DNA from: Acidimicrobiaceae bacterium UBA7830
GTDB lineage: Bacteria > Actinomycetota > Acidimicrobiia > Acidimicrobiales > Ilumatobacteraceae
Reading direction: 5' to 3'
DNA: 55,160 bases
Assembly (NCBI GenBank): GCA_002501485.1
Contig: DLTS01000096.1
Span: 1 to 55,160, forward strand
Part shown: positions 1-7,649 of the stretch, piece after piece
How positions within the stretch are numbered: position 1 is the first letter of the stretch
How the letters are laid out: every line of letters begins with the position of its first letter
Notes under the pieces: model-generated
Database searches by the model: none
What the model was told of the DNA's origin: nothing
What the model saw: the letters and a program-made list of their open reading frames with translations, nothing else
Made by a program: the position numbers and the translations under genes

Positions 1-564
1 CACGCCGACCACGACGATCACGGCCACGACCATTCAGCTGGCGACCCGCACTTCTGGCTTGATCCAGTTGTGGTGGCGGAAGCAGTAAGAGGTATTGCTT
101 CAGCTGCAGTGGAAGCAGGCTGGCCAGAAAGCGTCGAAGCTTGCGCAACAGCTTATGCAGAGGAATTGACAGCACTTGATGAAGAGATCGCAGCAGCTGT
201 CTCAGCAATTGAGCCAGATAGCCGCCTCCTTGTGACCAACCATGACGCCTTCGGGTACTTCGCTGACCGTTATGGGTTCACCGTTCTTGGAACGATCCTT
301 CCAGCGACAAGCACTCTTGCTGAGGCAAACCCAGCAGATCTCGCCGAACTTGCAGAGAAAGTCCAGGAAACTGGAGTGACAGCAATCTTCTATGACCTCC
401 AGGCGAGTTCCGCGGATGCGCAAGCATTTGCTGATCGGCTGGACGGGATTCAGGCGGTTCCTCTTCTTACAGGCGCCCTTGTGGAGGATCCTGAAATTGG
501 AGCCGATTACCTCACCATGATGAGGACTAACGTTGACCGGATTGTTGCAGGTCTAAGTAACTGA
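1..564 (+). CDS. znuA: Zinc/manganese ABC transporter substrate-binding protein, C-terminal part
   Basis: This is the extracellular metal-binding receptor of a zinc or manganese ABC importer, cut by the window start; the reading frame is open from base 1. The first residues form a His/Asp-rich loop (repeated HxDHxxH-like spacing) followed by DPHFWLDP, the typical pattern of cluster A-I (ZnuA/TroA) receptors, where the His-rich loop collects metal and the His of DPHFW is a ligand. TNHDAFGYFADRYGF, about 60 residues later, supplies another conserved His. The stop lies 43 nt before the permease gene on the same strand, so the two are probably co-transcribed. Metal specificity (Zn, Mn or Fe) cannot be told from this fragment; the His-rich loop favours Zn. 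Confidence 0.9.
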   Translation, partial: HADHDDHGHDHSAGDPHFWLDPVVVAEAVRGIASAAVEAGWPESVEACATAYAEELTALDEEIAAAVSAIEPDSRLLVTNHDAFGYFADRYGFTVLGTILPATSTLAEANPADLAELAEKVQETGVTAIFYDLQASSADAQAFADRLDGIQAVPLLTGALVEDPEIGADYLTMMRTNVDRIVAGLSN

Positions 565-607
565 GTGCTTGTCACGAAGGTTGAGTGCTTGACATAGGAT
601 TCTTCGA

Positions 608-1456
608 ATGACGTGGTTGACCGACCCGGTCGCTTGGTGGTTCAGTCCTTTCATGGAGAGCGGGATCATGAGAGACGCCCTTTTGGGTTCTCTTTTCACC
701 GTCGTGGCGTCGTCAATTGTTGGTACCTGGGTAGTTCTTCGAGGACTCACCTTTTTAGGCGACGCCCTAGCTCAAGGCGTACTTCCAGGGATTGCGATTG
801 CATGGGCGCTGAGCGTGAATCCGCAGATTGGTGCCATAGTGGCCGCCTTTGTGATGGTTTCAGGTGTCAACATCATCCGCGCGACGTCACCGCTACCTGA
901 TGATGTTTCATTGGGAATTCTTTGCGTTGGGTTTCTGTCACTCGCAGTTGTGCTCATGTCTGCACGTGGTGGATTTGGCGATCTGAATCGCTTCCTGTTT
1001 GGCTCGATTACTGCAGTAAATCAGGAAGGAATTATCAGATCTGGCATATTCGCTGTGGTATCGATCCTTTTTGTGACGATCGGGCACCGGGCATTGTCCA
1101 TGGCGACCTTCGACCCCGCACAAGCGAAGATTGCCGGATTCTCGCCCCGACTAGCTCATTTTGCTTTGCTTGCGATGACAGCCCTGACCGTTGTGAACTC
1201 ATTTGAGACAGTTGGATCGTTACTCGTGTTCGCATTCTTGATCGCTCCCCCCACAACTGCGTCGTTGTTGGTCAAAAGTGTCCCCAGAATAATCGCGCTT
1301 TCCATAATTTTGGGGGCGTTCGCAGCCGTAGTTGGACTACTCATCAGTTACCACAGCAGAACGGCAGCAGGAGCGACAATGGCGCTCGCAAGCGTCTCGA
1401 TATTCTTCCTCGGACTTCTCACCCATAATTTTCGGCTCAGAAGTTTCGCGGCCTGA
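608..1456 (+). CDS. znuB: Zinc/manganese ABC transporter permease (ABC-3 family)
   Basis: A 282-residue, strongly hydrophobic protein with about eight predicted membrane segments. It has the family features GTWVVLRGLTFLGDALAQGVLPGIAI near the N-terminus and ETVGSLLVFAFLIAPPTTASLL near residues 200-225, typical of ZnuB/MntB permeases (ABC-3). It forms the membrane channel through which metal released by the upstream receptor enters the cytoplasm. The start ATG sits 43 nt after the znuA stop. No ATPase gene (znuC) follows it, so the ATPase must be upstream of the window or elsewhere. No Zur-type operator is visible because the operon promoter is outside the window. Confidence 0.9.
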   Translation: MTWLTDPVAWWFSPFMESGIMRDALLGSLFTVVASSIVGTWVVLRGLTFLGDALAQGVLPGIAIAWALSVNPQIGAIVAAFVMVSGVNIIRATSPLPDDVSLGILCVGFLSLAVVLMSARGGFGDLNRFLFGSITAVNQEGIIRSGIFAVVSILFVTIGHRALSMATFDPAQAKIAGFSPRLAHFALLAMTALTVVNSFETVGSLLVFAFLIAPPTTASLLVKSVPRIIALSIILGAFAAVVGLLISYHSRTAAGATMALASVSIFFLGLLTHNFRLRSFAA

Positions 1457-1546
1457 GCCGATACCTCAAAACCTGTCTAGGCGAGGGTAGCCACTGGTGC
1501 TTATCGCTTACGGACGAATCTCAGGCGGAGCCGACAACAGCACTAA

Positions 1547-1810
1547 TCATCGGGAAAGAAGATTCGGTGCGTGTTCCCTCAAATACTGTTCGATTGCACC
1601 TGCTGTTGGATTTACAAATCCCATATCGCCAATAACTACCGTGGGGACGGTTTCATTACCACGAGCAAAACTTCGAACAACTTCGGCGGCTTCCTCGTCA
1701 GACCAGATGTCGTGCTCGACGGTTGCAATGCCCCGCTTTTCGAGTCCACGGCGCAGAATCGAACAGAAGGGGCATCCTGGTCTCCAATAGACGTGGACAG
1801 CGTCAGACAC
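1547..1810 (-). CDS. Glutaredoxin-like (mycoredoxin-type) thiol oxidoreductase
   Basis: A small protein (87 aa from the GTG at 1810) with a thioredoxin fold: beta strand VHVYW, then RPGCPFC with cysteines 13 and 16, then the cis-Pro loop TVPTVVIGD and a C-terminal helix after GFVNPTAGAI. Size and pattern match mycoredoxin/NrdH-like glutaredoxins of actinobacteria, which reduce mycothiol mixed disulfides; canonical mycoredoxin-1 has CGYC rather than CPFC, so the exact partner is inferred. The frame is open further upstream, but the GTG at 1810 overlaps the upstream stop codon by 8 nt and places the first strand normally. It is the last gene of a reverse-strand cluster with the SRPBCC gene. Confidence 0.8.
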   Translation of the reverse strand: MSDAVHVYWRPGCPFCSILRRGLEKRGIATVEHDIWSDEEAAEVVRSFARGNETVPTVVIGDMGFVNPTAGAIEQYLREHAPNLLSR

Positions 1811-2255
1811 GAGCGCTCTCGGCGAGCAAGTTCTGCAGGCGCTCAAGCGTGGAGACAATTGCCTTCTGATTTCGGGTCGGATAGTTCATGAGTTCAATGA
1901 ACCATGGTGCCTTAGAGGTTGACCAATCAAACGATTCAGTCACACGAGTGCCATCTCCATCTGGTTCAAGCTCGTAGCGCCACCTGTGGCCACCGATATG
2001 AGCCCATGCAATGAGGCGATCTTGGTCAAATTCAACGACGGTGTTGTTCATTCGATAGGGAATAGGACCAAGTTTCATGTTCATACCGAACTTCGACCCC
2101 AACTCAAGCGACGAACTTCCAGCACGACTCGATCCAACCATGCCTGAACCGTCGAACAGGCGGTGCTGATCAGGGTCAGACAACATCGCAAATACCTCGG
2201 CAGGCGTTGCTGAAACATGAATTGACGAAGAAACACAGCGAACTTTCGATGACAT
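1803..2255 (-). CDS. SRPBCC (START-like) family protein
   Basis: A 150-residue protein with the SRPBCC/polyketide-cyclase-like helix-grip pattern: IHVSATPAEVFAMLSDPDQHRLFDG at the N-terminus, central strands (RLIAWAHIGGHRWRYEL) and TRVTESFDWS before a long C-terminal helix. These domains bind hydrophobic ligands or act as chaperone-like factors; the sequence does not give the ligand. ATG 2255 is preferred because the SRPBCC fold begins a few residues later; the frame is open to a GTG at 2276. The 3' end overlaps the glutaredoxin start, so the two genes are translationally coupled. Function beyond the fold is unknown. Confidence 0.75.
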   Translation of the reverse strand: MSSKVRCVSSSIHVSATPAEVFAMLSDPDQHRLFDGSGMVGSSRAGSSSLELGSKFGMNMKLGPIPYRMNNTVVEFDQDRLIAWAHIGGHRWRYELEPDGDGTRVTESFDWSTSKAPWFIELMNYPTRNQKAIVSTLERLQNLLAESARV

Positions 2256-2305
2256 GCGAGTCAACGTAGTTATCACGAGAGGATGCTGCGTACTCGTGTG
2301 GACGA

Positions 2306-2437
2306 TCAGTCCGAGGCAGCAAATCGTTCGACATCGTCATGGTGGCCGATGACAATCACGTGGTCCTCAGATTTCTTCGCCGTCTCAGTGCCGGCGTACG
2401 TGAACGTCGCCAACAGAGTTGTTGAGCGAGACAGCAC
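2306..2437 (-). CDS. Possible short ORF, weakly TrkA-C-like
   Basis: A reverse-strand frame of 43 codons beginning with GTG and ending at the TGA at 2306-2308. The segment EDHVIVIGHHDDVERF resembles the last strands and helix of RCK/TrkA C-terminal domains, where a similar stretch ends with GDxLIVVGxxEDxxxF. Codon third positions are G/C-rich like those of neighbouring genes. It points the same way as the SRPBCC gene and ends about 50 nt before it. No good Shine-Dalgarno is seen, and an in-frame stop just upstream separates it from the next open stretch. It may be a real microprotein or the tail of a decayed K+-channel-type regulator. Confidence 0.35.
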   Translation of the reverse strand: MLSRSTTLLATFTYAGTETAKKSEDHVIVIGHHDDVERFAASD

Positions 2438-2582
2438 CTTCGAATGCTCTGCTCACCCTTCATCGCGTCGCGCGTGTTTTACCCGCATCACGCTCCTGCT
2501 CACTGCGACGGCAGCAATTGACGTAAAGCAGATCATTTTGGGCAAGGTTGAAGGGGTTGAACTGCGATAGTTTGATGAAGGT

Positions 2583-3035
2583 ATGGGACAACTCGTGGGC
2601 GTCACAGAAAAGGCATCGAGTCAGCCAGGCACGCTGAGGTTCGAACTCAATAGAACACTTTCTGGCCAGGGCCATGAGCGCTTCAGCACCGTTGAGGAAG
2701 CTCGAGGAGATCGACCGAGTGCAGTTCTTGCACGGCGCCTCATCGATCACGGCGGCGTCGATTCAGTTCACGTGTACTCCAACATCGTGACAGTTGAACT
2801 TTCTCGAGGAAGCACAGGCGATGGTCTCGGCGACGTCGTTACGAATCTTTACCAATATTGGCTTCCGGGTGTAGAGCCCCCTTCATTTGATGACGCACAA
2901 CCCGAGGAAGCTGCAGCCCCTGTGACTTCTGGCGAAGGTGGCGAAGAGTTATCGGCAGCAGCTCAACGAGTGCCGGCGCATCTTCTCGAGCGCAGCAAAG
3001 CCGCAAAAGAACGCTGGGCCGCAAAAAACGGTTAA
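2583..3035 (+). CDS. NifU N-terminal-like domain protein
   Basis: A 150-residue protein. The first half (LRFELNRTLSGQGHERF ... SAVLARRLIDHGGVDSVHVYSNIVTVEL) matches the pattern of the Nfu/NifU N-terminal domain (PF08712-like): beta strand, an 'L(T/S)G(K/Q)GH' turn, a helix and 'V..V.....ITV'. The second half is a Glu/Ala-rich linker and a charged helix (PAHLLERSKAAKERWAAKNG). No cysteine pair of the Nfu C-terminal Fe-S scaffold is present, so it is not a complete Nfu. It could assist iron-sulfur assembly, but this is inference. The start is uncertain: GTG 2595 has a better-spaced GAAGG. It is transcribed divergently from the SRPBCC cluster. Confidence 0.6.
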   Translation: MGQLVGVTEKASSQPGTLRFELNRTLSGQGHERFSTVEEARGDRPSAVLARRLIDHGGVDSVHVYSNIVTVELSRGSTGDGLGDVVTNLYQYWLPGVEPPSFDDAQPEEAAAPVTSGEGGEELSAAAQRVPAHLLERSKAAKERWAAKNG

Positions 3036-3083
3036 CGCTAAAGCCCAGCACAGTCACGCAGAGTTCGAAAAACGTTCCTAGCG

Positions 3084-3941
3084 TTGGATGACGTGGGCGA
3101 AACGCACGTTACTTTACATGAGGCCGCTGAGCGCCTCGGCGTGCATTATATGACGGCGTATCGTTACGTGCGTCATGGCCAATTACAGGCCTCTCGCACC
3201 TCATCTGGGTGGCGTGTAGCGACGAGTGACCTCGAGCAATTTGCCGCTCGTGACAGCGTTCCTGTTGGCCGGTCGTCAGCGAAGAGTCCGGCTCGAAATG
3301 CGCCCTGGGCGTCCCGTCTTGAAGCGCGGTTAATCGCCGGCGATGTGGAGGGTGCTTGGGGAGTTATTGAAGCAGCAATGGCCGCAGGGTCTCCCGTTGA
3401 TCGTGTATACACGGACTTCATCGCTGATGCAATGGAATCGATTGGTGCGCGTTGGGCAGCAGGGGAGCTTGGTGTCGCCGATGAACACCGAGCAACTGTC
3501 GTCGTGCAACGACTCCTTGGGCGGTTAGGTCCTCAACTCAACCGTCGGGGCCGCTCACGAGGAACCATCGTTGTGGGCTCACCCTTTGGTGAACAACACT
3601 CGATCCCGAGCGCAGTGATTTCGGATCTTGTCCGAGCTGATGGTTGGTCGGTGGTTGATTTGGGATCTGACTCACCGGCGAGTTCGTTTCTTCAGGTGGT
3701 GGAAGAGACAGGTGCGGTTGCGGTGTTGCTCTCGGTCTCGCATGTGGAATCATTCCCGGCCGCTGTTGAAGTGACGAAAGAGATTCGATCGTCACACCCC
3801 GGAACGCTTGTTGTTACCGGCGGACGGGCGGTGATGAATACTCCTGATACCGATCTTGATGAGGCTCTTGTTCCAGGGCGAGATGTCAGCCAAGTGCTCG
3901 ACATGGTGCGAGATCATGCGACGCGCAGTCGCACGGCCTAG
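3084..3941 (+). CDS. CarH/LitR-like adenosylcobalamin-binding transcriptional regulator
   Basis: A 285-residue protein with a DNA-binding N-terminus and a cobalamin-binding remainder. Residues about 8-55 (VTLHEAAERLGVHYMTAYRYVRHG ... GWRVATSDLEQF) form an excisionase/BldC-type helix-turn-helix. Residues about 78-150 form a helical MetH-like cap with the CarH signature W-x9-EH (W124, E134, H135). From about 158 follows a B12-binding Rossmann domain with E170-Q-H172-SIP, where His172 aligns with the lower axial ligand; the canonical motif is ExHxxG, and here the Gly is Pro. By family knowledge such proteins hold adenosylcobalamin in the dark, bind DNA and are released by light. The start is a TTG. 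Its target is not evident from the neighbours. Confidence 0.85.
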   Translation: MDDVGETHVTLHEAAERLGVHYMTAYRYVRHGQLQASRTSSGWRVATSDLEQFAARDSVPVGRSSAKSPARNAPWASRLEARLIAGDVEGAWGVIEAAMAAGSPVDRVYTDFIADAMESIGARWAAGELGVADEHRATVVVQRLLGRLGPQLNRRGRSRGTIVVGSPFGEQHSIPSAVISDLVRADGWSVVDLGSDSPASSFLQVVEETGAVAVLLSVSHVESFPAAVEVTKEIRSSHPGTLVVTGGRAVMNTPDTDLDEALVPGRDVSQVLDMVRDHATRSRTA

Positions 3942-3947
3942 CCGAAC

Positions 3948-5252
3948 CTAACCCTCGTTTCGCAGGCTCCACTCGGCGCCTTCTGCGGTGTCTTTGACGT
4001 CGATTTCTGCTGCATCAAGTCGATCTCGGATGAGATCAGACAGGTCAAATCGTTTTTCGCTTCTCGCAAGTGCACGAATTTCGAGCAATGCCTCCACTAG
4101 TGGAGCCCTGACAAGGGTGGGGTCATCGAGTCCTTTGATGGCCGCATCCCCAAGTCGAGTGATCATCGAACGTAATGTCGCTCGTGCCCGGTCTGCGTCG
4201 TCGCTTTGGAGAGTGTCGGCCGACCAGGCAGTAATCGCCTCTTCGAGTTCGAGAACTGCACGAAGTGCTTGATCGGCGTCACCGCTGTCGATCGCAGTAT
4301 TGAAATCTGCAAGGCATCGATTGGTGGTGTCCCCAAGTGACGTATCTGATGGGGTGTCACTCGTGGGGGATTCGGTTGGTGCAGGCGGAGGGGTTTGTGT
4401 CGGTGCCGGTGATGCTGCGTCACCATCTGGTGTGACGAGGAATGCGAGGTCGAGGGTGGTCCCCGAAGGGAATGTTTGTGATTGACCATCGATACGTATG
4501 GTGAGAGTGCCGTTGCCGACCACTTCGGCAGATCCTTCTTCAAGGTTCAAGATGAGACCTGTGTGCTCATCGACCCCGAGCACGTAGTGATCAGCAGGAA
4601 GTTCCTGTTCCATGAGTCGAAGGCGTCGCTCTCCGAGGTAGCAGAAACGCGTGTCGTGGTGACCGCCCTCGGCATTGTCGTAGTGAGGAATGACGACAGC
4701 ATCAACACCGATATTGCCAAGGATGTTGAGGCCATCAAGCCAGTAGGGGTCGTGGCCACACTTATAAATTTCGTACACAGGAACCGTGTAGGCACCGATT
4801 GTCAGCGCTGCGGCGGAAGCGAAGACGACGATGCCTCCCTGATCAAGTTTGTTGGAAATGATGTTGGGTACATCGGTGTTCGCCCATTCGCGAAGTGCAT
4901 AGGTGGGTGAGCCCGGTCCAGCGAAGAGGTAGTCACTGGTTCGGAGCAACTCGAGACCGCGTTCTCGGTCGAGTGAATTTGCGGTGCTCAGCGATGTCAG
5001 ACCTCCGATGCGGAGGTCGACATCAACAGACTCAGAGAAGTAGTGGACCGCGCGCTCAGCGAGTTCTGAAGCGTTTTCTTGAAAGCCGTAGGGGGTGTCG
5101 AGTAGGGCAGCGTTCACCATGGAGCGAACAGTTGAAGGACCGTTAGCGAGCGAAGCGGCTAATCGACGGTGTGTGCTGACCATCGTCGGAGCGGTTTCAC
5201 CAGACCCCATCAGTGTGAGAATTCGGGGAAGTGAACGGTTGTTAGTGGTCAC
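3948..5252 (-). CDS. Peptidase S51-like protein with C-terminal CysRS-like domain
   Basis: A 434-residue, two-domain protein. Residues about 10-270 resemble the cyanophycinase/dipeptidase-E (S51) class I glutamine amidotransferase-like fold: LMGSGETAP at the start, AGPGSPTYAL, a nucleophile-elbow-like VVFASAAALTIG, VIPHYDNAEGG and VLGVDEHTGL. A Pro/Thr/Ser-rich linker follows (about 285-325). The last ~110 residues look like the anticodon-side helical tail of cysteinyl-tRNA synthetase, ending EALLEIRALARSEKRFD, SDLIRDRLDAAEIDVKDT and EGAEWSLR. The GTG at 5252 is chosen because the frame further upstream runs into a LexA box. It is convergent with the CarH-like gene (6-nt gap) and divergent from imuA. 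Its substrate is unknown. Confidence 0.75.
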   Translation of the reverse strand: MTTNNRSLPRILTLMGSGETAPTMVSTHRRLAASLANGPSTVRSMVNAALLDTPYGFQENASELAERAVHYFSESVDVDLRIGGLTSLSTANSLDRERGLELLRTSDYLFAGPGSPTYALREWANTDVPNIISNKLDQGGIVVFASAAALTIGAYTVPVYEIYKCGHDPYWLDGLNILGNIGVDAVVIPHYDNAEGGHHDTRFCYLGERRLRLMEQELPADHYVLGVDEHTGLILNLEEGSAEVVGNGTLTIRIDGQSQTFPSGTTLDLAFLVTPDGDAASPAPTQTPPPAPTESPTSDTPSDTSLGDTTNRCLADFNTAIDSGDADQALRAVLELEEAITAWSADTLQSDDADRARATLRSMITRLGDAAIKGLDDPTLVRAPLVEALLEIRALARSEKRFDLSDLIRDRLDAAEIDVKDTAEGAEWSLRNEG

Positions 5253-5328
5253 GCTTCCAGTTTGCCCCGGCAGCAGTGCGTCGGGGAAGCCGACCTTGAA
5301 AGACGGCCGATTTGCCAGCATGGAATAA

Positions 5329-5344
5329 TCGAACACCTGTTCGA
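5329..5344. promoter_or_regulatory. LexA (SOS) box upstream of imuA-imuB
   Basis: TCGAACacctGTTCGA is a perfect match to the actinobacterial LexA operator TCGAAC-N4-GTTCGA. It ends 14 nt before the imuA-like ATG, where it would block RNA polymerase or early transcription. It also lies 77 nt upstream of the divergent S51-like gene, so LexA could influence that promoter too. Confidence 0.93.
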
Positions 5345-5358
5345 TAAAGTTGTAGGTG

Positions 5359-6090
5359 ATGTCACTCGCTCTTGAATCACCTCATCTCCAGTCTGCAGCT
5401 TCGTTGACGCGAGCCGATAGTGCTCTGCCATTGTCGGAGGCCTACGCCGAGATCCTCCCTCATGGGTTATTGCGTGGCCAAGTAGTGGTTTGTCATGGTG
5501 TTGCTGCGTATTCGATTGCTCTTGGGTTGGTTGAGCGCGCAGTCACGGTGGGGTCGTGGCTTGCAGTGGTCGATCTTGAACAAGTGTCCCCAGAAGCAAT
5601 TGCCGAATTTGGCATCCCATTGCATCGGGTGATTGGTGTGACGACCGGTGATGATCCGGCGAATGTGCTGTCGGCTGTGTTTGACGGATTCGACGTCGTA
5701 CTCATTCCGGCATATCGCTATCGGGGGGCACTGGCTCGTCGAATTTCGCAACGTATTCGCGCAAAAGGCGTCACTCTCATTGTGATCGACGACGCCGATG
5801 AGGTTGGGGTACGCGACGCCGTGTCGCTTGGCGATGTCGCGCTGATTGGTAGCAACATGCGCTGGGAAGGAATTGGCTGGGGTGTTGGTCGCCTTCTCGC
5901 CCGACATCTCACTGTGTCGGCGACAGGCCGTAGATCACCTCGGCCTCTTCGCTCAGAGATGCATTTGCCATCTGTGGTTGATGTGCGGGTCGGGCAGATC
6001 AACGATGCAGTCAGTGATGTAGACGATGACACAGCTGGCGCCACAGTCGATGATGACGAGGAGTGTCGATGGCGGCTTCGGGTGGTGTGA
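5359..6090 (+). CDS. ImuA-like RecA-fold protein of the SOS mutasome
   Basis: A 243-residue protein in the position of ImuA/ImuA' of the error-prone mutasome. It has a RecA-like core (GLLRGQVVVCHG..., then WLAVVDLEQVSPEAIAEFGI, VLIPAYRY, VTLIVIDDADEV, ALIGSNMRWEG). The P-loop is degenerate: no GKT/GKS follows the GQVVVCHG strand, so ATP hydrolysis is doubtful. In the family the protein supports ImuB and DnaE2 in damage-induced mutagenesis. The tail (about residues 205-235) is acidic and probably disordered. ATG 5359 has a TAGGTG just upstream; a GTG lies 3 nt earlier. It follows a perfect LexA box and overlaps imuB. Confidence 0.8.
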   Translation: MSLALESPHLQSAASLTRADSALPLSEAYAEILPHGLLRGQVVVCHGVAAYSIALGLVERAVTVGSWLAVVDLEQVSPEAIAEFGIPLHRVIGVTTGDDPANVLSAVFDGFDVVLIPAYRYRGALARRISQRIRAKGVTLIVIDDADEVGVRDAVSLGDVALIGSNMRWEGIGWGVGRLLARHLTVSATGRRSPRPLRSEMHLPSVVDVRVGQINDAVSDVDDDTAGATVDDDEECRWRLRVV

Positions 6091-7649
6091 CCTCGTCGGT
6101 GCCACGGGTGCTGACACTGTGGTGCCCAGAATGGCCAGTCCAAGCAGTTGCGCCCATTGATGGCCCGCTGATCGTCTTTGACCAGCATCGAGTGGTTGCC
6201 GCCTGCACCACCGCACGTGGAGCCGGAGTTCGTACAGGTGATCGCAAACGAGTGGCGTTGCGAACTTGCCCAAATGCAACGGTGGTTCCACGTGATTATG
6301 TGGCTGAAGTGCAGTCGTTTGAACGCGTGGTATCAGCGGTAGCTGACATCATTCCGCTAGTCGAATTGCTAGAGCCAGGAAGTCTGTGTCTTGATATGCG
6401 CGGCCCAACCCGGTATTTCGGGGGTGAACAGTCCGTCGTCGACCATGTTCGATCTGTTGTCGCAACACAGTTAGGAGAAGAAATCCCGATCGGCATTGGG
6501 GTCGCAGATGGCCGAGCGGCATCTGCAATAGCTGCCCGACGCTCAGGGGTCACAGGTCATCAAGTGATCGTCGAGCCAGGTCGAACTGCTGCAGCGTTCA
6601 CCACAATGAGCTTGCGCTGGTTTCACGCCATCGGTGAGATGTCAATCGATCTCGTTGAGTTATTCGAACGGCTTGGCATCAACACGGTTGGCGATCTTGC
6701 CGCTCTTGACCAGCGAGATGTACTTGGCCGTTTTGGTTTGCCAGGGGTGCGGGCATACCGGGTCGCAACCGGCGCTGATGAACGCCCACTCTCGTCGATT
6801 ACCCCATCGCAATTACCAGAACGTGAACGCCGCTTTGATGAACCCCTTCTTACGGTCACACCAGTGGTGTTCACCGCCCGCGAACTGGCTTCAGAACTGG
6901 TACACGAACTTTCGATTGAAGGTCTGGTGTGCACTCGCATGACCGTGACTGCCGAGACAGAGCATTCAGAGCGCAGTGAACGCCATTGGTATCGATCAGA
7001 AGGGTTTACGGCAGCAGCGATTGTTGATCGAGTGAGATGGCAACTCGATTCGTGGGTCAACGAGCCCTCGTCGGTGAGCGCAGGAGTCATCGTTATTCGA
7101 ATCTCCATCACCTCGGTACGTCCTGATGATGGTGTCCAGCACGGGTTCTGGGGTGGGGCGAGTGAAGCTGACGGTCGAGCCTCTCGAGCAGTCGCTCGTC
7201 TTGTCACACTGTGCGGACCAGAAGGCGTTCGAGTCCCACTACCGATTGGGGGTCGTCTACCAGAAGACCGTTACGGGTGGTTTCCGGCCACAGTCGTTGA
7301 CGGTGATCACCATGTCGATGTGCTCGCTCCGTGGCCTGGATCAGTCGTCCGACCCGCCCCGGTCATCGTGCCAACAGATGAAGTTTGTATCGAAGTAGTA
7401 AACGATCGTGGTGAGTCGGTTGGTGTGAGTGGCCGGGGCGAAATGACTTCAGACCCGGTGCGCGTTGTGATCGGTGGCCGATCCCATCGTGTGGTGGCAT
7501 GGGCTGGCCCGTGGCCACTCATTGAGCGTTGGTGGGATGAACGCCGCCGGCGTCGGTTGGCCCGACTGCAGGTAGTTCTTGAAGACGGCAGCGCACATCT
7601 GCTCGCTGTCGAGCATCAACGATGGCACCTCATGGGCACTCACGGCTGA
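6069..7649 (+). CDS. imuB: ImuB, catalytically inactive Y-family polymerase-like protein
   Basis: A 526-residue Y-family (DinB-like) protein acting as the adaptor of the mutasome, linking DnaE2 to the beta clamp. The position of the first catalytic Asp of true Y-polymerases is occupied by RVLTLWCPEWPVQA, and the SxDEA motif is replaced by GSLCLDMRGPTRYFGG, so the polymerase acidic residues are missing, as in known ImuB proteins. A helix-hairpin-helix follows (LFERLGINTVGDLAALDQRDVLGRFG cut here to its core, about residues 198-220), then little-finger and C-terminal regions. ATG 6069 is favoured by a GAGGA six bases upstream; it overlaps imuA by 22 nt. The stop overlaps the Nudix start as TGATG. 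Confidence 0.9.
   Translation: MAASGGVTSSVPRVLTLWCPEWPVQAVAPIDGPLIVFDQHRVVAACTTARGAGVRTGDRKRVALRTCPNATVVPRDYVAEVQSFERVVSAVADIIPLVELLEPGSLCLDMRGPTRYFGGEQSVVDHVRSVVATQLGEEIPIGIGVADGRAASAIAARRSGVTGHQVIVEPGRTAAAFTTMSLRWFHAIGEMSIDLVELFERLGINTVGDLAALDQRDVLGRFGLPGVRAYRVATGADERPLSSITPSQLPERERRFDEPLLTVTPVVFTARELASELVHELSIEGLVCTRMTVTAETEHSERSERHWYRSEGFTAAAIVDRVRWQLDSWVNEPSSVSAGVIVIRISITSVRPDDGVQHGFWGGASEADGRASRAVARLVTLCGPEGVRVPLPIGGRLPEDRYGWFPATVVDGDHHVDVLAPWPGSVVRPAPVIVPTDEVCIEVVNDRGESVGVSGRGEMTSDPVRVVIGGRSHRVVAWAGPWPLIERWWDERRRRRLARLQVVLEDGSAHLLAVEHQRWHLMGTHG

Noticed and set aside
1480..1500. GCCACTG after znuB, resembling one box of a cobalamin riboswitch
   Set aside because: The other conserved blocks and the ~200-nt fold are absent, and no B12-related gene follows.
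2460..2750. 96-codon reverse frame opposite the NifU-N-like gene
   Set aside because: Low-complexity Cys/Arg content and overlap with a better-supported gene; the likely real reverse frame is the shorter one ending at 2306.
5252..5336. Upstream extension of the S51-like gene to a GTG at 5336
   Set aside because: It would start inside the perfect LexA box and adds no conserved sequence.
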